Assembly (NCBI GenBank): GCA_947630345.1
Contig: CANRHF010000077.1
Location: 1 to 8,997, forward strand
Length of the DNA: 8,997 nucleotides
DNA from: an uncultured Oscillospiraceae bacterium
Lineage (GTDB): Bacteria; Bacillota; Clostridia; Oscillospirales; Oscillospiraceae
Reading direction: 5' to 3'
The position numbers and the translations under genes are program-made. Of this stretch, positions 1-5,783 are shown piece by piece. Each line of letters starts with the position of its first letter. Position 1 is the first letter of the stretch. The notes beneath the pieces are model-generated. The model saw only the letters and a list, made by a program, of their open reading frames with translations. It had not been told where the DNA came from and did not search any database.

Positions 1-358
1 CGGGGTAGCCCGTATCCGGCAGAAGAAGCTCGCAGTCCCCCGGAGTGAAGTGTACCTTGGCCTCCCACACCAGCCGGCAGAACCGGTCCAGCCGCTCCTT
101 GGAGGGGAACCCCCGCAGCCACCGGCCTACGGCCTCCGCCGGGTCCTCGGGCTCCCCGCCCTCCATGCCGAAGAGCGCGTCGATGGTCACCCCCAGCTGC
201 CGGGACAGGATCGGCAGCAGCTCCACATCCGGCGTGCCGCCCTTTTCCCATTTGCTCACCGCCTGGGCGGATACGCCCACCAGGTTTCCCAGCTGTTCCT
301 GGGTGAGCCCCCGCTCCTTTCGCAGCGCGGCAATCTGTTCGCTCAGCGCGTTTGTCAT
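1..358 (-). CDS. XRE-family helix-turn-helix transcriptional regulator, 5' part only (cut by window edge)
   Basis: This is the N-terminal 119 residues of a DNA-binding regulator; the 3' end lies beyond base 1. The protein starts MTNALSEQIAALRKERGLTQ. Residues 5-60 form a classic XRE (Cro/CI-type) helix-turn-helix: LTQEQLGNLVG is the first helix, and SAQAVSKWEKGGTPD is the turn, recognition helix and following loop. LLPILSRQLGVTIDALFG then gives the typical C-terminal half of the fold. Past residue 68 the sequence is acidic and then a helical region of unknown role (GRWLRGFPSKERLDRF), perhaps a ligand or oligomer domain. The ATG at 358 is chosen because AAAGGA lies about 10 bases upstream and a promoter lies just beyond. 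Such proteins usually repress their own promoter. The target genes cannot be told from sequence. The family call is firm; the function is not known. Confidence 0.88.
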   Translation of the reverse strand, partial: MTNALSEQIAALRKERGLTQEQLGNLVGVSAQAVSKWEKGGTPDVELLPILSRQLGVTIDALFGMEGGEPEDPAEAVGRWLRGFPSKERLDRFCRLVWEAKVHFTPGDCELLLPDTGYP

Positions 359-384
359 TGCAAACACCGTCCTTTCATCGTTCT

Positions 385-457
385 GGTTGAATTATAGCAA
401 AAACAGCGGTTGAATACAATGGAGGCGCTTTTGCGTTATTTCAACTATTGGTTGTAT
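385..457. repeat. Three GGTTGAAT-like boxes over the XRE promoter, possible operator array
   Basis: GGTTGAAT occurs exactly at 385-392 and 408-415, and with one mismatch (GGTTGTAT) at 450-457. The spacings of 23 and 42 bases are close to two and four helical turns. An inverted partial copy, TTCAAC, lies at 440-445 and forms CAAC-TATTG-GTTG with the third box. The first box touches the -10 element and the second lies in the spacer, so a bound protein would block RNA polymerase. Autoregulation by the adjacent XRE protein is an inference. Confidence 0.4.
391..419 (-). promoter_or_regulatory. Sigma-A-type promoter of the XRE regulator gene
   Basis: Read on the minus strand, TTGTAT (419-414) and TATAAT (396-391) are separated by exactly 17 bases. 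The -10 box is a perfect consensus and the -35 box matches TTGACA at four of six positions. It sits 33-61 bases upstream of the regulator ATG, so it fits that gene well. Confidence 0.75.
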
Positions 458-493
458 CCTTAGCGTTTTGGCACGGGGTTTTCGCAAAAGCGC
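425..493. repeat. Perfect 11-base inverted repeat between the ABC operon and the XRE promoter
   Basis: GCGCTTTTGCG at 425-435 is exactly mirrored as CGCAAAAGCGC at 483-493, with 47 bases between. The second arm can also pair, with one bulge, with AGCGTTTTG at 462-470, giving a shorter competing hairpin. Neither form is followed by a T-run on the minus strand, so it is a poor classical terminator. It could be a transcript-end structure or a looping operator. Confidence 0.45.
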
Positions 494-510
494 TGTCTTT
501 AGCTTCCCTT

Positions 511-540
511 GGCAGCCCTCACGCTGAATAAACGGCTGCC
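511..540. repeat. Inverted repeat over the stop codon of the second ABC gene
   Basis: GGCAGCC (511-517) and GGCTGCC (534-540) are perfect 7-base arms separated by 16 bases that include the stop codon at 519-521. No T-run follows in the gene's direction, so it is at most a weak terminator or an mRNA 3'-end stabilising stem. Confidence 0.3.
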
Positions 541-2255
541 TGGGCTTTCCACAAGGCCGCGTAAAGGCCGCCCGATTTCAAGAGTTCTTCGTGTGTGCCG
601 CTTTCCGCGATCCGCCCTTCCTGAAGGACCAGAATGCGATCCGCGAGCTTCACAGCGCCCAAACGGTGGGTCACAAGGATGCCGGTTTTGCCCTGAATCT
701 CCCTCTGAAAAGCGTCATAGATCGCCTTTTCCCGCAGCGGGTCGATGGCGGAAGTGGGCTCATCAAGGACCACAAAATCACTATCCTTATAAAACCCTCT
801 CCCACAGGCAAGCTGCTGCCACTGGCCGCCGGAAAGTTCCCGCCCGCCAAACTCCTTGCCCAGGGGCGTATCGGCCCGGACCTCTCCGTCCGGGAAAATT
901 GCGGATAACCTCCGGTCGATCTCTTCCCTGCCCGGCTTTGAAAAATCGCCGATGGCGATGTTGTCCCCCGCCGTGAGCTTGTACCGGCAAAAGCTCTGGG
1001 GCACGGCGGACTGGCGAAGATGCAGGGCCGCTTCCTTCACGGTCAAAATATCCACGCCGTCATAGCATACGCGCCCGGCGGTGGGGCGGTAGAGGCCCAG
1101 GATCACCTGGGCAAGGGTAGACTTTCCCGCTCCGTTTTCCCCCACAATAGCGATGGTTTCCCCCTTGCGGATCGTCAGGTTGACGCCATCCAGCGCTTTT
1201 CCAATCTGGTTTGGATAGGTAAAGGACACATCTTGCAATGTGACCGTTTTCTCAAATGTGCATGTATCCGCTTCCCCACCTCTTTCTGGTAAATTCCAAT
1301 ACCGGAAATAAGGCTGGATCATGCGACGGAATTGGATCTCATTGCCCACGGTGCCGGTAAACCCTCTCAGGATCGCGGTCAGGGAGGAATAGGCCGCCAC
1401 GCCGGCGGTAAAGGTGGGAAGAGCGATCTGCCCGGAATGGAACAGCAGGATCGAAACGACAAATCCACCCATGCTTCCGGCGCACTCCAGGATGCTGAGG
1501 GAATCTTTCAGAAGCAGCGTTTTCTTTGATTTGCCGTCTTCGATTGCGTCTCGTTTCATGCGGCTGTTCTTCCATTTCTTGATCAGCAGCGCGTTCGCCC
1601 CGGTCAGGCGGCTCTCCTTGCAGGCAATCTCGTCGATGACCGCCTTTTCATATTCCGCCTCCTCCCGCTGGCATTGGGTCACGGTTTCATAGCCACGTTT
1701 CCACAGCCGGGCGCTATACAGCATTTCCAGCAGCGTCGGGAGTGCGGCCAGGGGAAGAAACAGGAGAAATAGGCCATTAAACGATGAGATATACGCCGCC
1801 ACCATTGCGGCCTGGATGATGGTCATCACCGCCTCCACGTAGATCTGACCGTAGCGGAAAAGATTCTGCCGGGCGTTATCCGCCTGGCGGATGAAAGCGT
1901 AGGCGTTGGGCGTCTCCAGATCCTCGTTGGAAATGTGCCGGCTTTTGGCATGGAGCATTCGGCGGGTGTTCTCCTCAAAATCCAGGATCGCGAAAAACTG
2001 AACATGGTATCGAATGTACCACACGGAGTACCCGGCGGAGAGGAGAAGGGCCGCCGCGTAAACGGCCAGGGAGGCGAAAAGCCCGGCATCGTACCCGGCT
2101 TGGAGCTGGGAAAAAACGCGCTCCGTTGCCCAAACGCTCAGAATGGACGCCCCGCCGTTCCCGAGCCCCATGAGCGCCATCAGTGCGAAGCTCCCGGGCG
2201 CCGCTCTGAAAATATAGAAAAGCGCCTTTCGTGTACTTATTTGCTGATCGTTCAT
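519..2255 (-). CDS. ABC exporter half-transporter, fused membrane and ATPase domains (second of a heterodimer pair)
   Basis: This 578-residue protein has about six hydrophobic segments in its first 300 residues (roughly 21-43, 58-81, 142-180 and 255-296), then an ATPase domain. The ATPase motifs are complete: Walker A GENGAGKST at 372-380, Q-loop glutamine at about 420, signature LSGGQ at 474-478, Walker B FVVLDE at 494-499, and H-loop histidine at about 530 (VTHRLG). It therefore belongs to the ABC-B-like exporter class, which pumps peptides, lipids or drugs out of the cell. It has no N-terminal C39 peptidase domain, so it would not cleave a leader peptide. The ATG at 2255 is chosen over an upstream in-frame start at 2306 because it overlaps the previous stop (TGATG) and has AAAGGG about 10 bases ahead. 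The tight coupling implies a heterodimer with that gene's product. The signature flank (WQQLACGRGF) is unlike the usual RIAIARA. Substrate unknown. Confidence 0.92.
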   Translation of the reverse strand: MNDQQISTRKALFYIFRAAPGSFALMALMGLGNGGASILSVWATERVFSQLQAGYDAGLFASLAVYAAALLLSAGYSVWYIRYHVQFFAILDFEENTRRMLHAKSRHISNEDLETPNAYAFIRQADNARQNLFRYGQIYVEAVMTIIQAAMVAAYISSFNGLFLLFLPLAALPTLLEMLYSARLWKRGYETVTQCQREEAEYEKAVIDEIACKESRLTGANALLIKKWKNSRMKRDAIEDGKSKKTLLLKDSLSILECAGSMGGFVVSILLFHSGQIALPTFTAGVAAYSSLTAILRGFTGTVGNEIQFRRMIQPYFRYWNLPERGGEADTCTFEKTVTLQDVSFTYPNQIGKALDGVNLTIRKGETIAIVGENGAGKSTLAQVILGLYRPTAGRVCYDGVDILTVKEAALHLRQSAVPQSFCRYKLTAGDNIAIGDFSKPGREEIDRRLSAIFPDGEVRADTPLGKEFGGRELSGGQWQQLACGRGFYKDSDFVVLDEPTSAIDPLREKAIYDAFQREIQGKTGILVTHRLGAVKLADRILVLQEGRIAESGTHEELLKSGGLYAALWKAQAAVYSA

Positions 2256-3994
2256 CACATATACATCCCTTTCTGCGTGTTGAACAGCTCCGCATAATAG
2301 GCGCACGTCTCCATGAGCTTTTCATGCTTGGCTTTCGCGATCAACGCGCCGTCCTTTAAAACCAGAATCTCATCGGCCATACGCACAGACCCCAGGCGGT
2401 GAGAGATCAGAAGCGTCGTCCGCTGGTCCAAAAGCCGACGGTACGCCGTGTAAACCGAGGCCTCCGCCATCGGGTCCAGGGCGGCGTTCGGTTCATCCAA
2501 AATGGCGATTGGCGCTTTTGAGAGGATGCAGCGGGCCACCGCCATCTTCTGCCACTCGCCGCCTGACAGCCCGGCCCCGTCCTTAAAAAGGGGCATAAGA
2601 TTGCGGTCATATCCCGCCTCGCCCATCGCCGCCATGGGATGAGCCCCAAGCCGGTCGAACACACCATTTAGCGTCTTGTCATCCGCCTGGGCATCCATGC
2701 ACAGCGACACATTTTCCCGGATGGTCAGGGGGTAGCGGTAGAAATCCTGAAAGACTACGGAATACAGCCTCCGGCGGCTGGCCGGGGAAAGTTCATGCGC
2801 CGGCCTGCCGTTGATCAGGATCTGCCCGCTGTCCGGCCGGTATAGTCCCACAAAAAGCTTCACCAAAGTCGATTTTCCGCAGCCGTTTTCTCCCACCAAG
2901 GCGTAGTGGCGGCCGGGCTCTAAGTGGAAACTGATGTGCCGCAATACAGGATTCTTCATGCCGGGATAGGTGAAGGTAACATCGCGAAACTCCACGCTCC
3001 GAATTTGCGCATCCGGGGCAATGTCCTCCCGCCCTGTCTCCTCCTCCAGTGCTAGAAAGTCGAAAAGGCTGCCCATTTTCCCTGCGGCGCCTACAAGCTC
3101 ATAAACCGCCGCGTAGATCTGTTTGCAGCTCTGCTCCAGCCCCACCGCGGCATAGAACGCGGATGTAAAGAGGCCCATGGTGATCCTCCCGCTGAGCAAG
3201 GGGCGTAGAAGCAGCAGCGCCACGATCACGGCGTAAAACGCGAAAAGGATCTGCATGACGGTTTCGATTTGAAAACGTTCTCGGCCCAGCTTCGCGTTTT
3301 CCCCCTTTGCCCGGGAGAAGGAGTCTCGATAACGGCGGTCGATCTCCTCGTCAAATGAAAAGATCTTCCGCTCCACGGCGTATTCACGCTGCATAAGAAG
3401 TGATGAAAAATAATTGGCGCGCCGCATATTCTCCCGGTACTTGGCCCAAAACCCCTCCGTTTTTTGCGCCAGCTTTCTGTTCAGGAAAACACCCGCCGTC
3501 AGTAAAAGAATAATTCCCGTTGCTGTCCAAGCATCCATGGACCACAGGACAAAAAGCGACAGCGCAAGCTTTACAAAAAGCTCCACAAGCGTTCCGACCG
3601 CCCTGAAAACCTGCGCTTCCAGCTCCGGGGCCTCCGCGGAACTTTGCCACAGTGCGTGAAAGCGCACGGACTCTGTAATTGGAAACGCGATTTTAGACGC
3701 CCTCTCCAACCGTGCGGCGTCCAGGCACGCGGATTGTTTGATTTTGTGCCGCTGCGATATGCGGTCAATAGACGCGGCGCTCACCGTTTGCAGCAGGGAT
3801 AGCGCGATAATCAGTCCCAGAAGTAGAAAGAATCTGTGACTTCCGTCCGTCCCGCCGCTTAACGCCCCATCGATCAGGTCGCCTCGAAGTCTGATGGACA
3901 CGGCGGGAATCGTGACGGCAACAGCGGCAATGAGAAGATAGGGCCCATATTCTTTCAAATGAAAGTACCGGCCGAAAGCTGCTCGAATCTTCAT
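2255..3994 (-). CDS. ABC exporter half-transporter, fused membrane and ATPase domains (first of a heterodimer pair)
   Basis: This 579-residue protein is the promoter-proximal member of a two-gene exporter operon. Hydrophobic segments lie near residues 17-34, 54-74, 133-171, 246-267 and from 273 on. The C-terminal ATPase domain carries Walker A GENGCGKST at 368-376, Q-loop Q416 (VVFQDFYRYPLTIREN), signature LSGGE at 476-480, Walker B IAILDE at 496-501, and H-loop H532 (LLISHRLG). The D-loop region reads DEPNAALD, with N where T or S is usual. Catalytic glutamates are present in both partners, so neither ATP site is obviously dead. The start at 3994 is preferred to an in-frame ATG at 4027 because AAGGAGGG lies about 10 bases before it. 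The longer start would add only the residues MNLVKQGGGNG, encoded by the ribosome site itself. It is probably an export pump for a peptide, toxin or lipid; no cargo gene is adjacent. Confidence 0.92.
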   Translation of the reverse strand: MKIRAAFGRYFHLKEYGPYLLIAAVAVTIPAVSIRLRGDLIDGALSGGTDGSHRFFLLLGLIIALSLLQTVSAASIDRISQRHKIKQSACLDAARLERASKIAFPITESVRFHALWQSSAEAPELEAQVFRAVGTLVELFVKLALSLFVLWSMDAWTATGIILLLTAGVFLNRKLAQKTEGFWAKYRENMRRANYFSSLLMQREYAVERKIFSFDEEIDRRYRDSFSRAKGENAKLGRERFQIETVMQILFAFYAVIVALLLLRPLLSGRITMGLFTSAFYAAVGLEQSCKQIYAAVYELVGAAGKMGSLFDFLALEEETGREDIAPDAQIRSVEFRDVTFTYPGMKNPVLRHISFHLEPGRHYALVGENGCGKSTLVKLFVGLYRPDSGQILINGRPAHELSPASRRRLYSVVFQDFYRYPLTIRENVSLCMDAQADDKTLNGVFDRLGAHPMAAMGEAGYDRNLMPLFKDGAGLSGGEWQKMAVARCILSKAPIAILDEPNAALDPMAEASVYTAYRRLLDQRTTLLISHRLGSVRMADEILVLKDGALIAKAKHEKLMETCAYYAELFNTQKGMYM

Positions 3995-4007
3995 CCCATT
4001 TCCCCCT

Positions 4008-4022
4008 CCTTGTTTTACAAGG
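4008..4022. promoter_or_regulatory. Small palindrome abutting the ABC operon ribosome site
   Basis: CCTTGT-TTT-ACAAGG is a perfect inverted repeat with 6-base arms and a 3-base centre. On the minus-strand transcript the 3' arm contains the first bases of the AAGGAGG ribosome site, so an RNA hairpin would partly hide it. As DNA it lies at the predicted transcription start and could be an operator. Both roles are inferred. Confidence 0.35.
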
Positions 4023-4025
4023 TTC

Positions 4026-4054
4026 ATTATAGCTGAAAATGGTCCTATTACCAG
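4026..4054 (-). promoter_or_regulatory. Candidate promoter of the heterodimeric ABC operon
   Basis: On the minus strand a perfect TATAAT lies at 4031-4026. The best -35 at 17-base spacing is CTGGTA (4054-4049), which is weak. Transcription would start near 4019, giving a leader of about 25 bases before the ATG at 3994. A poor -35 with a perfect -10 may mean an activator is needed. Confidence 0.5.
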
Positions 4055-4056
4055 TC

Positions 4057-4085
4057 TTGTTCTTTATCGAATTTTCTGCTATAAT
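4057..4085 (+). promoter_or_regulatory. Orphan plus-strand promoter pointing into the tspO terminator
   Basis: TTGTTC (4057-4062), a 17-base spacer and a perfect TATAAT (4080-4085) form a plausible promoter. It has no gene in its direction: downstream are only the hairpin at 4146-4187 and then the antisense strand of tspO. It could drive a short RNA of about 95 bases, or be chance in an AT-rich gap. Confidence 0.35.
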
Positions 4086-4145
4086 AAATGTGGAAAATGA
4101 GGCGTTTTAGGGCCCTTTGAATGGAAAATGCTGTCCTCTATACAA

Positions 4146-4187
4146 AAAACCGGCGAGGAGCTTTCAAAAAAGCCCCTCGCTGGTTTT
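4146..4187. terminator. Strong bidirectional intrinsic terminator after tspO
   Basis: A 19-base stem (4146-4164 with 4169-4187) has a 4-base loop and only two G/A-type mismatches. Its core is GCGAGG against CCTCGC. On the minus strand the stem ends in a TTTTTT run, making it a textbook terminator for tspO; the tspO stop codon overlaps its edge. On the plus strand it ends in TTTT, so it may also stop rightward transcripts. Confidence 0.85.
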
Positions 4188-4660
4188 CAGTTCAGAAGAT
4201 AGACCCCCAGGTTCAGGTACCCGGCAAAGGTGATCCAGGCCAGGTACGGAAGCAGCAGCTTCCCGGCGGGCTCCCGGATGGCCAAAAAGGCGTGGAGGGT
4301 CAGCCAGACCAGCAGCCACAGCCCCGCCAGCAGGAAAAAGGCCGCCAGATAGTCCTTCCCGCCGAAAAACAGCAGGGGCCACAGGAAATTTACCGCCAGC
4401 TGGGCCCCATAGAGCAGCAGGGCCTGGCGGACCTGCCCGGTCTCCGCCCCGGAAGTCCACACCAGGTAGGAGGCCCAGCCCATCATCAGGTACAGCGCCG
4501 TCCACACCACGGGGAACACCCATCCGGGGGGCGACAGGGGCGGCTTTACCACCGAAGCGTAGTCCGCCATGCCGCCCATGGTCAGCCACGCCGCCAGACC
4601 GCCCACCGCCAAGGGCAGGGCCAGACAGAGAATCAGTTTCTTCCATTGCAGATTTTTCAT
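4187..4660 (-). CDS. tspO: TspO/MBR family tryptophan-rich sensory membrane protein
   Basis: This 157-residue integral membrane protein is the family's usual size and should have five transmembrane helices. Diagnostic blocks are in order: KPPLSPPGW followed by VFPVVWTALYLMMG (residues 39-61), NFLWPLLFFG (91-100), and LPYLAWITFAGYLN ending in VYLLN (137-157). TspO proteins bind porphyrins and related molecules and are linked to tetrapyrrole handling and stress responses; in many Firmicutes the role is unclear. The final block has Y where a tryptophan is common (GVYLLN). The start at 4660 is chosen because AAGGAGGG precedes it closely and residues upstream of it do not look like protein. It is divergent from the DUF362 gene and ends in its own terminator, so it is a single-gene unit. 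Its promoter is not clear; TTGCAT-N19-TAGACT is the best weak candidate. Codons are strongly GC-ending, unlike the regulator gene downstream. Confidence 0.93.
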   Translation of the reverse strand: MKNLQWKKLILCLALPLAVGGLAAWLTMGGMADYASVVKPPLSPPGWVFPVVWTALYLMMGWASYLVWTSGAETGQVRQALLLYGAQLAVNFLWPLLFFGGKDYLAAFFLLAGLWLLVWLTLHAFLAIREPAGKLLLPYLAWITFAGYLNLGVYLLN

Positions 4661-4723
4661 GGGAACCCTCCTTGCCTTTTGCGTTAGTCTATGCGCCGGA
4701 GGGGCCGGACATGCAAATAATGG

Positions 4724-4752
4724 TTGCAATTCCCGGGAAAGCCGGGTATAAT
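4724..4752 (+). promoter_or_regulatory. Near-consensus sigma-A promoter of the DUF362 gene
   Basis: TTGCAA (4724-4729), a 17-base spacer and a perfect TATAAT (4747-4752) lie 46 bases before the ATG. Transcription should begin near 4759. The spacer holds the 8-base palindrome TCCCGGGA (4731-4738). This is the strongest promoter visible in the window. Confidence 0.82.
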
Positions 4753-4760
4753 ATTACCCG
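4743..4760. promoter_or_regulatory. Inverted repeat covering the DUF362 -10 box, likely operator
   Basis: CGGGTA-TAATAT-TACCCG has perfect 6-base arms and encloses the -10 box and the predicted start site. A protein bound here would compete directly with RNA polymerase. The site is also upstream of the divergent tspO, so it could affect both genes. No cognate regulator is identified. Confidence 0.5.
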
Positions 4761-4797
4761 AAAATAATGATCGGCTCTGCGGAAAGGAAGGATAACG

Positions 4798-5664
4798 ATG
4801 CAGGCAAAGGTTTACTTTTCTCCCACCGTCACCCCGGAAAAGGTGCTGGAAATGTACCGCCTTCTGGGAAAGGAGCTGCCCGGCAAGGTGGCCATCAAGG
4901 TCCACTCCGGCGAGGAGGGCAACCAGAATTTCATCCGTCCGGCGTTCTGGAAGCCGGTGGTGGAGGATGTAGGCGGCACGGTGGTGGAGTGCAACACCGC
5001 CTATGAAGGCTCCCGGGACGTGACCGAACGCCATGTGGCCACCCTGAAGAAGCACGGCTGGAGCGGTATGTACACCGTAGACCTTCTGGACGCCACGGGC
5101 CCGGATCTGGTGCTGCCCATCCCCAACGGCAAGGTGATCCACCAGAATTTCGTGGGCAAGGATCTGAAGAATTACGACAGCCTGCTGGTGCTGTCCCATT
5201 TCAAGGGCCACCCCATGGGCGGCTACGGCGGGGCGCTGAAGCAGCTGTCCATCGGCATCGCCTCCTCCAAGGGCAAGCAGTATATCCACGGCGCCGGGGA
5301 TATGGAGGCGTTCTGGTCTGCCGACCATGACTCCTTCCTGGAGTCCATGGCGGACGCCGCCAGCTCCGTGGTGGAGTTCTTCCACGGCAACGCGGTGTAT
5401 GTCAACGTGATGATGAACCTGTCCGTGGACTGCGACTGCTGCGCGGTGGCGGAGGATCCCTGCATGAAGGACGTCGGCGTGCTGATCTCCGACGATCCCG
5501 TGGCCATCGACCAGGCGTGTCTGGATCTGGTCTACGCCTCCGACGATCCCGGGAAGGCCCACTTCCTGGAGCGGGTGGAGAGCCGCAACGGCGTCCACAC
5601 CGTGGAAGCGGCGGAGGCCCTGGGCATCGGCAGCCGGCAGTACCAGCTGATCCGCGTGGATTAA
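4798..5664 (+). CDS. DUF362 domain-containing protein (no ferredoxin insert)
   Basis: This 288-residue cytoplasmic-looking protein matches the DUF362 family, whose biochemical role is not well established. Visible family features are the basic N-terminal strand (VAIKVHSGEEGN), the segment SHFKGHPMGGYGGALKQLS at 133-151, and the C-terminal DVGVLISDDPVAIDQACLDLV at 225-245. Many relatives carry a 4Fe-4S ferredoxin domain and run longer; this one lacks it. It does keep a cysteine cluster, CDCC at 212-215 plus C222, that could bind a metal or cluster. The ATG at 4798 has AAGGAAGG seven bases upstream. There is no signal peptide or membrane segment. It is a single-gene unit with a strong promoter and a hairpin at its end. 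Codon use is highly GC-biased. Confidence 0.9.
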   Translation: MQAKVYFSPTVTPEKVLEMYRLLGKELPGKVAIKVHSGEEGNQNFIRPAFWKPVVEDVGGTVVECNTAYEGSRDVTERHVATLKKHGWSGMYTVDLLDATGPDLVLPIPNGKVIHQNFVGKDLKNYDSLLVLSHFKGHPMGGYGGALKQLSIGIASSKGKQYIHGAGDMEAFWSADHDSFLESMADAASSVVEFFHGNAVYVNVMMNLSVDCDCCAVAEDPCMKDVGVLISDDPVAIDQACLDLVYASDDPGKAHFLERVESRNGVHTVEAAEALGIGSRQYQLIRVD

Positions 5665-5670
5665 AAACCT

Positions 5671-5702
5671 AAGCCCCCGGTGCGAAGCCGGGGGCCTTAA
5701 TT
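5671..5702 (+). terminator. GC-rich hairpin terminator after DUF362
   Basis: GCCCCCGG (5673-5680) and CCGGGGGC (5688-5695) form a perfect 8-base stem around a 7-base loop, seven bases after the stop codon. The following CTTAATT is only mildly T-rich, so termination may be partial, letting some transcription reach the regulator gene. Confidence 0.75.
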
Positions 5703-5783
5703 CTGATTAATTATCGGCAGGAGCCATTTCTCCAATCGCTGTTGGCAGCGCAAGAGCCGCTCGGAAAGGATGACTTTATTTTT

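Noticed and set aside
4088..4120. Ten-codon plus-strand ORF (MWKMRRFRAL) after the orphan promoter.
   Set aside because: No ribosome site and too short to judge; it is better considered part of a possible noncoding RNA.
4121..4687. Long plus-strand reading frame opposite tspO.
   Set aside because: It is antisense to a clear TspO protein, has no ribosome site, and its Q/G/P-rich translation matches no family; it arises from GC-biased codons on the other strand.
4684..5598. Long minus-strand reading frame of 304 codons opposite DUF362.
   Set aside because: It mirrors a strongly GC3-biased real gene; the His/Val/Gly-rich translation looks like no protein family and no promoter or ribosome site serves it.
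5742..5783. Upstream TTG start that would add 14 residues to the RRNPP-like regulator.
   Set aside because: No ribosome site at proper distance, and HTH homologues begin close to the ATG at 5784.
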